A DNA stretch of 64,000 nt from Bog-473 sp963800725 (GCA_963800725.1 CAWDCE010000021.1:42801-106800); one strand, 5' to 3'; numbered from the stretch's first letter, positions 9,105-19,122 are shown. The notes: a model not told the origin generated them from the sequence alone. Translations and numbers: made by a program.

Positions 9105-10026
9105 GATTCGCCGTCTGACACACGTCGGCTGGTTGGTTACCCGTCAGAGATGAGCAAATGGTTTGAATCAGCACTTTGGCGGACGCGTCGATGTTGGCAC
9201 CGATGGCAGTCGAGTTGTTGCCCGCATCTCCAGCAACTTCGTCAAACTGCAATCCCTCGAGACTCGTTGGATCGAACTGAGCGTTCGTTAACTCGGACTT
9301 TCCGCCGAAATCCAACCAGGGGAAGGATTGTCCTGTATGGGAATTCCACAGTTTGAGCTGAGACGCAGTGGGGGTATCCAGAGTGACGTAGTAGTTCCCA
9401 TCCGGTTGATTTGTCGTCGTCTCGACCGGTGTAAACGACAGATACGGACTCGTGTATGTCGTCTTGTAGAACGTCAGTGTCGGCACATCACCATCTCTGA
9501 CCGCCGAATGTATCCGACCTGGCTCAGGACTGAAGGTTCCGAACTTGGACAGTGCGATATACATCGCCCAGCGCTCTGTGGCGCACACTGGGCAGAATTC
9601 CGCCCCGATATAGAGCAAATCCGGTTTCCCATTGACTTTGAGCTCATGATCATTTATGGATTGCGGTGAAGTGATGAGGCCAGCCGTCGAAGCCGAGGTC
9701 AAGGTCGAAAGAGGAATCGACCCCAACTTGACCGTCAATGCAGTCGGGACCGGTGTCCCTTGGGGCGGCGAGATGACTGCGTCCGCAGAGCCCGACGAAC
9801 CTCCGGTCACCTTGACGATGACGAAAATGGCGATGATCACTATTACAAGAGCGACGGCTCCGGCTCCCCATAACAGATTGCGGCGCCGGCGGGCCTCGAG
9901 GGCGGCGCGCTGGCGCTCTTGTTTGGCTGCGTGACGTTCGGCGTACCTACGGCTTGTGCTCGGACTCTTGTTTGCTCGTTTCGGATCCTTTTGCGCATCT
10001 CTGGATGGTGCGGTCTTCTTCGGCAC
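9097..10026 (-). CDS. DUF929 thioredoxin-like membrane-anchored protein
   Basis: 309 residues: a basic cytoplasmic N-terminus (about residues 1-50), one membrane helix (about 50-72, LLWGAGAVALVIVIIAIFVI), a Ser/Thr/Pro linker, then an extracytoplasmic domain containing a CxxC as EFCPVCATERW (near residue 147). This is the DUF929 pattern, a thioredoxin-related fold. The start is GTG at 10024-10026 behind AGGAG. The stop overlaps the VKOR start. It is a likely periplasm-side thiol oxidoreductase that VKOR re-oxidises. Substrates are unknown. Confidence 0.85.
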   Translation of the reverse strand: MPKKTAPSRDAQKDPKRANKSPSTSRRYAERHAAKQERQRAALEARRRRNLLWGAGAVALVIVIIAIFVIVKVTGGSSGSADAVISPPQGTPVPTALTVKLGSIPLSTLTSASTAGLITSPQSINDHELKVNGKPDLLYIGAEFCPVCATERWAMYIALSKFGTFSPEPGRIHSAVRDGDVPTLTFYKTTYTSPYLSFTPVETTTNQPDGNYYVTLDTPTASQLKLWNSHTGQSFPWLDFGGKSELTNAQFDPTSLEGLQFDEVAGDAGNNSTAIGANIDASAKVLIQTICSSLTGNQPADVCQTANHG

Positions 10027-10245
10027 AGGCTTCTCCTCAGTCGTGCTTCGGTCCCATCAGACAACTGTTTTGTGGGGCATCATGGCGAAAGGGAACGGCG
10101 TGATTCACGATTTATGCCCGCATTCGATACTTGGCTTCAATTCATCCCGTCACTCCCAAGATGCCAATATCGAGCGGTCATCACATGGCTCATCGGAATC
10201 CGACACGGGTGCTCACGATGTTCGGCAGACGAATCCTCGTTTCGA

Positions 10246-12183
10246 TCACGATGAGGTCGCCATTACCGCAGCCTCGACGATTTGAATATCCGGTGGTTGG
10301 ATGGCCAGCGCACCTCCGGCAACCGGCACCTGCCAAACCATCGTCATGTATGGAGTTGTCTGCTGGACGCTTCCGCCGGTGCAAGGAATGACACTGGACA
10401 TTTGCAGGGGGCTCGTCGCGGACTCCGATGACGGACCGCAGATATCGGTTCGTTGATGCCACTGCACAAGGGCTCCGTAGGGCATGGGAGGAGTCGCCAC
10501 GCTTGACGGCAGGAGATACATCGCCGCCACCAAGACCTCCTGTCCCGACGGTATCTGGGCGTAAACCAGCCCGTCGATGGCATCAGGATTCAGCGTCTCC
10601 TTCGCCGCGTCGTTCGCCGCAACAATCTGAGGATTTACGTAGTAGACCACCGGATAGTCAGCTGGCGACACGGCCACGTAGCCGGCAGCGAGTGCCGCGT
10701 CAGGTGAGGGGTACTTCGCTGCGGATTCGCTCGTGGCCTGCACGTACTGCGTGGCTCCTATCTGCTGTTGCGACGTGGGGGCTTGCGCACAGCCGGTGGC
10801 CGCCATATGGATGGTCGTCGGACCGTTTCCCCCCTGAGCTAAGAGGATCTGCGCCTCTGAACCGGGGAGCGGCGGTCCGCTGTAATGCCAGTTGGTCTTC
10901 GTCGTATTGAGTCCGGCAGCAGCTGAGGCATCGGCACCGTTCATGTTCATCACGTTGTGCTGGCCACCCATGGCCATGTTGGGAGTGTCGGTGATGTCGA
11001 GGCCGGCGTGCGCCGTCCCGCCGTTGGACCTCGTGCATGTGGCAGTAGTGCCCGACTGTCCCGAACCCATCGCCATCCCCGACATGCCTGACATGGATCC
11101 GCCCGACGTCGAGCCGCCAGATGACTGACTAGCGGCCGCTGGGTAGGTCGCGGCCAAGATGACGGCGCAGAGCACGGCGACACCACCACCGAGCACGACA
11201 TAGGGTTTACTGCCGATGATCACCGCGAGTGGGGACCGCCATGAATCTCGCTCAGGGATGAAGGCGGGCAGCATGGCCAAAGCCAAGACGATGATGAGTG
11301 GCCCAGTGTTGGGATCAGTACCACTACCCGAAAGCACGCCACCAAGGAAGCCTTGCCCGCTGATCCACATCACGAACGAGAGCAGGATCCCGACGAATAG
11401 GGAGGCCTCGTAGCGCCGCATGACCAAGGGGCCAACTCCGATGAGAAGCGACACGATCGCCAACACCCAAGCTGTCTGTGTGCCAATGGAGGAAAAAGCG
11501 CCACCGAAGCTATTGAGAAAGTGTGAATACCACTCGGGTGTCCCCGGTGCCATGCCTGTGATCGAGCTCGAAATGGCGTCACGCGTTCGATTCGCCGGAA
11601 ACAAGAATAGGACGGCCGCCAACAGCCAGTACCCACCCCACACCGCCGTTGGTGTGACCACGCCGCCGAGACCCTTCGCCGCTGCTGATGACGCCAAGCC
11701 GGTCGGTTTGTTGGCGACAACAGACTCTGCCGCCTCACTTTCCCGAGCTCTCGGCCAGGCCATGAGGCCCAGCATTGCGTAAATAAAAACCGAGCCCGGT
11801 GCTCCCATGAGGGCGGTTCCTGTGCCGGTAAATATCAATCCAAGACCCTCTCCGAACACCCAAATTCCAAAAGCCCACGCAAAGGAAACCGCCAGAGCTG
11901 GGCGCACGGAGATCCGGAACAAGAGCCCGACGCCAATCACCACTTGGATGGTGGCGAAGAAGAAGTTCCAAACTCCAATATCAGGTGCAATGAAGTGGCC
12001 GACATTGGTGATCAGCCATGCGATTGGCGCAGGCTGGCCACTTGCGCTCCCCGTAATAAATGTGGGGACGAATTGCTTGCCGAACATGAACGGCTGATAC
12101 TGCAGTGCGGCATCAAGAATCCAGAACAATCCAAGGACGATTTGAAGAACGCGCTCGTGTGCCGATGGGATTACGCAGACCAC
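10246..12183 (-). CDS. Large membrane protein with Met-rich segment, copper cluster
   Basis: 645 residues. The first ~350 hold about ten hydrophobic helices arranged as two similar halves, each starting with a DoxX-like pattern (VLQIVLGLFWILDAALQY; later HFLNSFGGAFSSIGTQTAWV). After a final helix near residue 355 comes an extracytoplasmic Gly/Ser/Met stretch (GGSMSGMSGMAMGSGQSG), a further Met/His/Asn patch (MAMGGQHNVMNMNGADAS) and a ~200-residue C-terminal domain with three or four cysteines. Met-rich runs of this kind bind Cu(I) in known copper proteins. The start is GTG at 12181-12183. It lies 167 bases downstream of sco1 on the same strand. I do not recognise a characterised homologue; copper binding or transport is inferred from the motifs and neighbours. 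Confidence 0.75.
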   Translation of the reverse strand: MVCVIPSAHERVLQIVLGLFWILDAALQYQPFMFGKQFVPTFITGSASGQPAPIAWLITNVGHFIAPDIGVWNFFFATIQVVIGVGLLFRISVRPALAVSFAWAFGIWVFGEGLGLIFTGTGTALMGAPGSVFIYAMLGLMAWPRARESEAAESVVANKPTGLASSAAAKGLGGVVTPTAVWGGYWLLAAVLFLFPANRTRDAISSSITGMAPGTPEWYSHFLNSFGGAFSSIGTQTAWVLAIVSLLIGVGPLVMRRYEASLFVGILLSFVMWISGQGFLGGVLSGSGTDPNTGPLIIVLALAMLPAFIPERDSWRSPLAVIIGSKPYVVLGGGVAVLCAVILAATYPAAASQSSGGSTSGGSMSGMSGMAMGSGQSGTTATCTRSNGGTAHAGLDITDTPNMAMGGQHNVMNMNGADASAAAGLNTTKTNWHYSGPPLPGSEAQILLAQGGNGPTTIHMAATGCAQAPTSQQQIGATQYVQATSESAAKYPSPDAALAAGYVAVSPADYPVVYYVNPQIVAANDAAKETLNPDAIDGLVYAQIPSGQEVLVAAMYLLPSSVATPPMPYGALVQWHQRTDICGPSSESATSPLQMSSVIPCTGGSVQQTTPYMTMVWQVPVAGGALAIQPPDIQIVEAAVMATSS

Positions 12184-12350
12184 GTCGGGGCCGACCGAAC
12201 TCTTCCGTCCGCGTCAGCCCATCTGGAACAGCTTCCGCCAGTGGATCTGGCGACGAATCGGTGGTATCTACCATGGCTCGTACACTCGCTTTCTCTGAAT
12301 TTCCACCATCCTCAGGTGGCGGTCGCGTTGATGGTGGTTTTGACGGTCGA

Positions 12351-13043
12351 TCACGACTGCTGCCAACCGTGCTGCACTAAAGCCGTCAGATCATGTGTCT
12401 CCTGCCTCGGCGATATCTCTGAGGGAAACTCAAGATGAGCCGTGTTGTTGACGTAGGCGAGTATGTAGCCGGCGTGTACGATTTCGTAACTCGATCCCGG
12501 GTGAGAGACATTTTCGGCAAACGACAGTGGAATCCCGATGGCCCGCTCCGCTGTTGCGATCTGCGCCGAGGTACCGGATAGGCCGGTGAAGGACGGATTG
12601 AAATGATCGAGCCATGTCTGAATGACACTTGGTGTGTCTCGATCCGGGTCCGTCGTGACGAATACCACTTGAACTTCCTTGCGATCGACCCGCGGCATGT
12701 CCTTGATCGCTGCCTCCGTCAAGAACATGTTGAGGGGGCAAAGGTCCGGGCAATGGGTGTAGCCGAAATACACCAGAGTGACCTTCGATTTGGTATCCGT
12801 GGCGATATTGAATGGTTGGTTCGCCGTGTCGGTCAGCGTCACATTGGGCTTCGCGTACACCTTTGGGAAAATGAGTGCGCCCGGGTAAAGCGAACTCGTC
12901 TCAGCCGGCCCTCCTATTTGGGAGATGATGGCCGCGGAGTGACTTGAGTTTGAACATGACGTCACGCCAAAGGCGACCACCGAGAGCACTGGAAGTACAC
13001 GGAGGAATCCCTTCAATGGGCGCCTCCATCGTTCAGCCTCCAC
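12351..13043 (-). CDS. SCO1/SenC family copper chaperone lipoprotein
   Basis: Thioredoxin-fold copper chaperone of the family that loads the CuA site of cytochrome oxidase. It has the CxxxC metal site in YTHCPDLCPLN and the family pattern FVTTDPDRDTP. A candidate distal histidine lies in SYEIVHAG. A lipoprotein signal (hydrophobic stretch ending GVTSCS) predicts anchoring outside the membrane. I chose the GTG start at 13041-13043, because it overlaps the stop of the upstream secreted-repeat gene, has GGGGG before it, and gives a normal 30-residue signal peptide. An upstream start at 13085 would make the leader too long. Confidence 0.9.
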   Translation of the reverse strand: MEAERWRRPLKGFLRVLPVLSVVAFGVTSCSNSSHSAAIISQIGGPAETSSLYPGALIFPKVYAKPNVTLTDTANQPFNIATDTKSKVTLVYFGYTHCPDLCPLNMFLTEAAIKDMPRVDRKEVQVVFVTTDPDRDTPSVIQTWLDHFNPSFTGLSGTSAQIATAERAIGIPLSFAENVSHPGSSYEIVHAGYILAYVNNTAHLEFPSEISPRQETHDLTALVQHGWQQS

Positions 13044-13900
13044 CGCTGCCCCCATCCTCGGCGTCGATGGATGCCGACGAAACATGGGGGTGGCCCGGAC
13101 GAATCAATGTGCCACTCGGCGTCACCAAGAGCCAGTCCCCGCCGATGCCTTGCCCTCGGATGTCTCCTGGCTCAAGGTCTCCTGCGAAAGTGTAGAGAGG
13201 ATGACCACCGAGAACGACTTGTTGTGTGCCTCCCGCCCCGGTGATCACGGTGATTGGCGCGCTCGATGCCGACGGCGACCGTCGGCCGCCCAGCGGTTTG
13301 TAGCGGAGGCCAGTCGACCAGACACCAGTTGGAAATGCACGCGCTCCGGGTAGGCGTATCGTCTGCGTAGGCGTAGAGCGCCTGGCCTCGGTCATTGGCC
13401 ACATACGCGCCGACTGTTGCGTGGGCGATGGTGATCGTGGTGCTTGTGGGGGGCCCGTAATTGGATCTGAGGACGGGGAGCGACGTCGCGGATAGCCCAC
13501 TCGGCGTCATGGCCCACCAGATATTGCCAACTCCATTCCCACGGACGTCGCCCAACCGGTGATCCCCCGCAAAGGTGTACAGGGGACGTCCGTCCATGGT
13601 GAGTTGTCGCTCCCCGTCACTGCGCATCTCGGATCCGATGTGGCCAGTGACCCCTGAGCCCACGGTCACTCTTCCGCTGACTAATGCCGGATGCCAATCA
13701 TTCTCACAATCGCCCGTGCACGCGCTCGGGGCCTTCGTCAACAGGTCGTCGACGAAGACGTAGAGCGTCGCGCCTGAACGGTCGGCGAGTATTGGGCCGC
13801 TGGGCGTGTTGGCGCTCTCGACGTCGGGATGACCGTGGTTCTGCGTCGCAACCGGCGCGAGCGCCAGCAGCGCGCTGGCTGCTGCGATGACGACTCGCAC
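13033..13900 (-). CDS. Secreted protein with two COG4315-type repeats (frameshifted)
   Basis: Begins with a signal peptide (VVIAAASALLALAPVA) and then carries two copies of the 'secreted repeat' domain found in actinobacterial lipoproteins. Repeat 1 has TLYVFVDD, CTGDCENDWHP and RPLYTFAGD. Repeat 2 has ALYAYADD, NWCLVDWPPL and HPLYTFAGD. The frame changes near 13265, inside repeat 2, and the second frame runs to a TGA at 13033. The GTG start at 13898-13900 follows GGGAGGG. It is the first gene of the unit that continues into sco1. The tandem operators at 13926-13957 lie 26 bp upstream. The biochemical role of the repeat is unknown; the context suggests copper or respiration. Confidence 0.8.
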
Positions 13901-13925
13901 TCGATCCCTCCCACGTGATTCGCGA

Positions 13926-13957
13926 TACTACAGTGCGTAGTATTACACAGCGTAGTA
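13926..13957. promoter_or_regulatory. Two overlapping BlaI/CopY-type operators upstream of the SCO1 unit
   Basis: TACTAC-AGTGC-GTAGTA (13926-13942) is a perfect dyad. It overlaps by two bases a second copy, TATTAC-ACAGC-GTAGTA (13941-13957). The same CTAC-N5-GTAG architecture recurs at 17117-17133 and 19167-19183, upstream of copA and blaI. It lies 26-57 bp before the start codon at 13900, a position suited to repression. Confidence 0.75.
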
Positions 13958-13982
13958 CCGTGGGCCACTTCGGAAGTGACGC

Positions 13983-14712
13983 CTAGAGCATGCTCAAGAT
14001 CGCATAGCCCATGGTCAGCGCCATCAGGACCTCACACACCGCAGCGAGGCGGGGCGCAAGTAGATCAAACGGCTGGGTCGCGGGTTGTTTCGTCCTCAAG
14101 AGGAGGTCGACCTCCCCGACAAGACGCGGTTCGTCCGCCAAATCGACTGTCGAGAATCTCTCGCCACAGTCATTCGACCGAGTGGCTCGAGCATTCCATT
14201 GTCCCCTGCGGACAGAATTGGCGGTCCACGACCACGCCGGCTTGCGCGACCAGCAAGATCGCCAGTGCAAGCCCAAGGATCGGCAGCTTGGTTGGACTCG
14301 ATTGCCTCCCCATCATTCCGACCATTCGGGCACCACAGACCAAATCATCCATTCCAAGCCACGAGGGCACGGCCACCAACATGTAGATCATGGCCGCGCT
14401 CTCGACGACGAGTGATAGGGAATGACGAATCGAACTCGCCCCGATCACGCCATACCTCGTGAGGAATGCTCGCCCGACGAACCACAGCGTGCTGCCAACG
14501 AACACCCCGACCCATGCCAAATGGGGAAGGACTTCCAAACGGGGTTCGAACATTGCGGCCATAGAGAGTCCCATGGCGACATGTGCCAGTTCGGTGTCCC
14601 GCTCGACTCGCCGATGCCAGATGGATCCGGCGATCAAGCGACCAACGCTGTAGACCACGACCCCCAGCATCGAGATGGCTAGAAAATCGGCGATCCCGGG
14701 GGAAATGTTCAC
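13983..14712 (-). CDS. DUF5134-like multi-pass membrane protein (frameshifted)
   Basis: About 240 residues with six or seven hydrophobic helices (FLAISMLGVVVYSVG, LAWVGVFVGSTLWFVG, AAMIYMLVAVPSWLG, LPILGLALAILLVAQAG and a C-terminal ALTMGYAILSML). His and Met residues lie near helix ends (HVAMGLSMAAMFEP, MVGMMG). The frame changes near 14195. The GTG start at 14710-14712 overlaps the copA stop (GTGA), so the gene is translationally coupled to the copper ATPase. DUF5134 is the best family guess from pattern; the function is unknown, with a copper link by context only. Confidence 0.7.
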
Positions 14713-17031
14713 GCGACGTCCTCGAGTGAATGCGATGACCGCTCGCCGGCGTCCAGCGGTGCCGTTGGCACGGCCGAAAAATGGCGAAGGCGCGAGCTGT
14801 TCCACACCACACAACCCGACGACAGCGCCATGGCTGCCGCGGCAATCAGTGGGTTCAAGAACCCCATCGCAGCAAGAGGTATTGCGATGATGTTGTAGGC
14901 AAACGCCCAGGCCAAGTTCCCACGAATTGTGAGGTACGTGCGTCGGGCCAATCTGATTGCGGTCGGAATTCAGTTGAGATTGTCGCGGACAATAATGAGA
15001 TCAGCCGCGTTGATCGCCACATCGGTACCTGAGCCAACGGCCAAACCAAGGTCAGCTGTCGCCAGGGCCGGAGCATCGTTGACCCCGTCGCCCACCATGG
15101 CCACCCGGTGACCTCGCTTTTGCAGTTCCCGAATGGCCTCGACCTTGTCGGATGGTAGGGCACCTGCAAGCACTGAGTCGATCCCAATCGCCTGGGCCAC
15201 CGCTTGAGCGGCGGACTTGTTGTCCCCGGTAACCAACACACACTGCAAACCCAATTCCGCCAACGCCGCCACTGCGGTGGACGCGGTCGGTCGTATCGAG
15301 TCCGCGAGGGCAATTGCGCCGATTATTAAACCGTCGAAGGCCACCAGGACCACCGTCCGTCCATCCAACTCCCACTCTTCGCAATTGGCCACAATCGCCG
15401 TCGGGAGATCAAGCCGCGAGCCTGTGAATAAGACGGCGCGTCCGATCTCGACTTCGTGAGCACCCAAAGTTCCTCGTGCACCCAGACCCGGCATCGAGAC
15501 AAACTCCCCGACGGCCTCAAGTTGGATTTTCTCCAACTGCGCCCTTTCGACGATGGCCTTCGCCACCGGATGCTCAGACGCGTTCTCGAGCGACCCCGCT
15601 ACTCGGAGAAGTTCATGGCGCGTCACACCATTGATGCCCGCCACGTCGGTCACGACCATCTTGCCCTGCGTAAGGGTCCCAGTCTTGTCGAGCAAAACCG
15701 TGTCGATCTGCTGGGAAATCTCGAGCGCCTGATATCCCTTGAAGAAGATGCCCAGACTCGCCCCTTGACCCGACGCAACCAATAACGCAGTGGGGGTCGC
15801 CAATCCGAGCGCGCAAGGACAGGCGATAATCAGGACGGACAGCGCCGCATTGAATGCCTGCTCAGTCGTGCCGCCCCCCAAGATCCACCCGGCAAAGGTA
15901 AGGAGGGCGATACCGACAACCACTGGCACGAAGACGCCGGCAATACGGTCGGCCAGGCGCTGCACGGCCGCCTTTTGGTTCTGCGCGTCCTCCACCAACC
16001 GCAGCATGTGAGCCAATTGGGTGTCCGATCCGACCTTTGTGGCACGAATGATGATTCGGCCACCGATACATCTGGTGCCCCCGAGGACTGAGTCCCCCAC
16101 CTCGGCGTCGCTCGGCACTGACTCACCGGTCATCGCACTTCGATCGATTGGTGATTGTCCGAATATCACCTCGCCGTCGCTAGCGATGGTTTCGCCGGGT
16201 CGCACGACAAATCGATCCCCCACCTTGAGCGCCCCCACAGGGCGTCTTCGCTCGAATCCCATCTCGTCGAGAACGCACACTTCCTTCGCAGCAACCGCCG
16301 AAAGTGAGCGCAGTACACTTCCAGATCGCCGTCTGGTCCACGCTTCGAAGTATCGACCCGCAAGCAAGAATGTAGTCACGCCCGCCGCCACATCGAGATA
16401 AATGGCGCCCCCTGACTGATGGGCGAGTACGTAGCCAAAGGATCGGGCAGTCGAACTCGAGTCCCGCACGAACATTGAGTAGAGCGACCACCCCAGGGCG
16501 GAGATGATGCCAAGCGACACCAACGTGTCCATGGTCCAGGTGCCGTGGCGAGCGCTGCGCACAGCGTTCCGGTAGAACGGCCACGCTGCCCACGTCAAGA
16601 TCGGAAGTGAAAGGGCGACTAGAAGCCACTGCCAGTGGGGAAAGCGAAGCGAAGGTACGATCGAAAATGCAATTCGAAGCATCACCAAGCGGCATGAAAA
16701 GCAATCCGGCGACAACCAGCCGCCGGCCCAGATAGCGAACCTGTCGATCCGCTTCTGCGCCATCGTCGGGGGAAGACGTCTCGTCCTTAAGAACCTCCGC
16801 GCTGAACCCCGCCCCTTCGATCTCTTCGATGATCCGATCGATTGTCACCCGCGAAACCGTCGAAACTCTTGCTCGCTCCGAGGCCAAATTGACCGTGGCC
16901 GCGACCCCATCGAGTGCGTTGAGGTGGCGTTCGATCCGAGCCACACAGGCACCGCACGTCATCCCGCCGATCAATAGCGAAAACTCGCTCTTCGCCGGTG
17001 CATCAACCCCAATGGTCTCGGTGGCAGTCAC
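14709..17031 (-). CDS. copA: Copper-translocating P1B-type ATPase (two frameshifts)
   Basis: Exports Cu(I) from the cytoplasm. Order of features: one N-terminal HMA domain with GMTCGACVARIE (about residues 23-34), membrane helices, the actuator loop with MTGES, the intramembrane metal site ACPCALGLATPTA, the phosphorylation site DKTGTLTQG, the P1B-specific HP dipeptide in SEHPVAKAI, and the hinge VGDGVNDAP. The last helices carry AYNIIAIPLAA and MALSS, the YN and MxxSS residues typical of Cu(I) pumps. Frames change near 16665 and near 14975. The start is GTG at 17029-17031, behind AAGGA. The operator at 17117-17133 lies 85 bp upstream. Confidence 0.93.
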
Positions 17032-17116
17032 TGTTGTGAGGTCCTTGTCGGTGGGTTTGTCACTGACTCATCGACGGGCCCAACGAGCGGCTTCGGCCTG
17101 TCGCTACATCAAGGTA

Positions 17117-17133
17117 TACTACGAAGCGTAGTA
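17117..17133. promoter_or_regulatory. BlaI/CopY-type operator between copA and the PCuAC gene
   Basis: TACTAC-GAAGC-GTAGTA is a perfect 6-bp inverted repeat with a 5-base spacer, the same build as the sites at 13926-13957 and 19167-19183. It lies between divergent genes and could control both. Confidence 0.75.
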
Positions 17134-17255
17134 GCGATGCACGTTGCTGCGCCGTGCGGACACCGATCGGCTCAAACCATTCCCGATTCGCGGTGAGACG
17201 CTGTCCGCAAGACGGCCCGAGCGCGCCACAACGCAGAGAAAGGTCAGTTGGCAAA

Positions 17256-17765
17256 GTGAGAAATGGATTGACGCCTAAACGCTCATTTGTCGTCCTGCGA
17301 GCAGCAGCCATCTTGTCGATTGCCGTGCAGTTGGGGTTGACGTCAATCGCGGCACAGGCCACGCCCTCAGAGATTGTGGGGCGAGTAGGGCACCTCGAGG
17401 TAACCAACGCCTTCCTGCCGGATCCAGCGAGCCCCAATGTGGCCGCTGTCTATCTCACGGTCAAGAATACGGGAAGCAGCTCCGACACTCTGGTTTCGGT
17501 CTCATCGCCCATCGCATCCGACTCCATGTTGATGAGTGAAGATGGCCACGGATCCTTCGGTTCAATGACCATGCTGCGCCAGCTACGGGTCCCAGCCCAC
17601 GGTCAGGCTTCACTCAGACCTGGACATGACCATGTCATGCTGCAGCTCCCCAAGATCCAATTCAAGCTCGGCCAGAGTGTTCCAGTGACCTTGCGATTCG
17701 CCAAAGCAGGATCAGTCACCATTAGGGTGCCGGTGGTGCCACTGAGCCGAATTCTTGGCAACTAG
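17256..17765 (+). CDS. PCuAC-type periplasmic copper chaperone
   Basis: About 170 residues with an N-terminal signal peptide (FVVLRAAAILSIAVQLG...AAQA). The mature part has the PCuAC (DUF461) pattern: AVYLTVKNTGSSSDTLVSVS, then the copper site His/Met set in EDGHGSFGSMTM and LRPGHDHVMLQ. These proteins bind Cu(I) or Cu(II) outside the membrane and work with SCO proteins to fill CuA. The start is uncertain: the open frame begins at 17154, but GTG at 17256 gives a normal signal peptide and follows AGAAAGG. Divergent from copA across a BlaI-type operator. Confidence 0.88.
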   Translation: MRNGLTPKRSFVVLRAAAILSIAVQLGLTSIAAQATPSEIVGRVGHLEVTNAFLPDPASPNVAAVYLTVKNTGSSSDTLVSVSSPIASDSMLMSEDGHGSFGSMTMLRQLRVPAHGQASLRPGHDHVMLQLPKIQFKLGQSVPVTLRFAKAGSVTIRVPVVPLSRILGN

Positions 17766-17840
17766 TTTCAAATCCAGTCACTCAGCATCCGACGAATAGT
17801 CGCTCTATCTCGATCGAACTGAAGTCAATGTTCGCTCCCC

Positions 17841-18755
17841 CTACAACGCAAACATTGCCGCAAGCGGAACCGCAATGACCGCCGTCGCCGCAATTCCGGC
17901 GAGCATCGCCGTACACCTTGAAGTTCGTCGGTTACCAAGCAGACGCTCCACTCGCTCTGGAACTCCGATCGAAGAGACCGAAAATGCGCATTTTGGAGTC
18001 ATCCCCGCCGTCGCCATGGACACGAGTGCCGAGACGAGTGATCTGGGATTGTAGAGACGGGCGGCATAGTCGTCGGCCGCCATCTCTAAGAGTCCAGCAA
18101 CGGCTTGCGGCGCGAGCCGTGCATAGGGCACCCATCGAAAAAGCTCACTGAATCCCGCCAATGGCAGCATGACCAGTCCGTGATGCTCGTTTGCGTGGCC
18201 CCGTTCGTGCTCGATTACCGCGGCAAGCTCGTTGCGGTCGAGCAGTCGCACTGCTCCAGCACTAATGACGATGCGTGGCCGGAGACCCGGCACGCAATAC
18301 ACGACCGCCGAAGGATGGTCAAGCACAACCGTGCCAGCCGGCGCTGGCCCATTGCTCGACAGCAGATTGAGGAGGTGGCGATGGCGAGCCCGAGCGACGG
18401 CGGTGCGGATGGTGACAAACGTCAAGAGACTCAAGAGCACAATCCCAAGGTCGGCCGCGAGCGTGAGACCTAAGGCGTCGGGAACACCCAAACCATCAAG
18501 AGGTCGGCCGTTGGCAGCACCATCAACCAACGCGATCACTCCGGACGCGAAGCCACGGTGGAATCTCTCAGTCGCAACGCAGAGACCGGCGCCGATCCCG
18601 GCAATCATGGCGCTCGCGCCGATTGCCTGCCAGAGACCAACGGCGGCCCGCGGAGCTCGCGATACCCAGGCCGACCGAGACAGCCTGAGACTTACGGGAC
18701 CAATGAGCAAGAAGACCAACAACGCGAGGACTGCAGCGGAATAATAGAGATTCAC
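17841..18755 (-). CDS. M56 family membrane metalloprotease (BlaR1-like, no sensor domain)
   Basis: 304 residues with membrane helices near residues 3-22, 38-60, 95-115 and at the C-terminus (LAGIAATAVIAVPLAAMFAL). The zinc protease motif HExxH is present as IEHERGHANEH. It lacks the penicillin-binding sensor domain of BlaR1, as is common for M56 proteins outside beta-lactamase loci. The GTG start at 18753-18755 overlaps the stop of the blaI-like gene (GTGA), the classic repressor-protease pairing. The expected role is signal-dependent cleavage of the BlaI/CopY repressor; the signal is probably copper or envelope stress, judged by the genes carrying the operator. Confidence 0.9.
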   Translation of the reverse strand: MNLYYSAAVLALLVFLLIGPVSLRLSRSAWVSRAPRAAVGLWQAIGASAMIAGIGAGLCVATERFHRGFASGVIALVDGAANGRPLDGLGVPDALGLTLAADLGIVLLSLLTFVTIRTAVARARHRHLLNLLSSNGPAPAGTVVLDHPSAVVYCVPGLRPRIVISAGAVRLLDRNELAAVIEHERGHANEHHGLVMLPLAGFSELFRWVPYARLAPQAVAGLLEMAADDYAARLYNPRSLVSALVSMATAGMTPKCAFSVSSIGVPERVERLLGNRRTSRCTAMLAGIAATAVIAVPLAAMFAL

Positions 18756-19122
18756 GTGGACTTGCCCTTCTTGGGAAGGGAGTTCTCATCGAGAGCGGCG
18801 CGCAATACGCGCGCCTCACGGGCGCTCATCCCCTTTGCGAAGCGGACAAGGACCGCATCTCGATCTGGGGACTTACCCAATGCTTCAACCATCAAGTCCG
18901 CCATATAATTCCGCGATTCGCGTGAGCCAGAAAAACGTGGGTGCGTCCTTGCGAGGTGCGCTCCACCAGCTTCTTTCGGCGAAGTCGATCGAGAATTGTC
19001 AGAACGGTCGTGTAGGCACGGTCCGGCAGCTGATCAGCCACCTGGCGTCCAGAAAGGGGCTGATCCATCGAATCCCACAAGATGTCCATAACCTTGCGCT
19101 CAAGCTCGCCCAATCCAGCCAT
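18752..19122 (-). CDS. BlaI/MecI/CopY family repressor (one frameshift)
   Basis: The winged-helix N-terminus is clear: LGELERKVMDILWD, PLSGRQVADQL, AYTTVLTILDRLRRKKLVER. The frame breaks near 18905. The usual C-terminal dimerisation part continues in another frame (MADLMVEALGKSPDRDAVLV, then GMSAREARVLRAALDEN) and ends at the TGA 18752-18754. Joined length is about 123 residues, normal for the family. The ATG at 19120-19122 follows GAGGGG. An operator-like dyad lies 45 bp upstream, implying autorepression. It forms an operon with the M56 protease. Confidence 0.88.
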
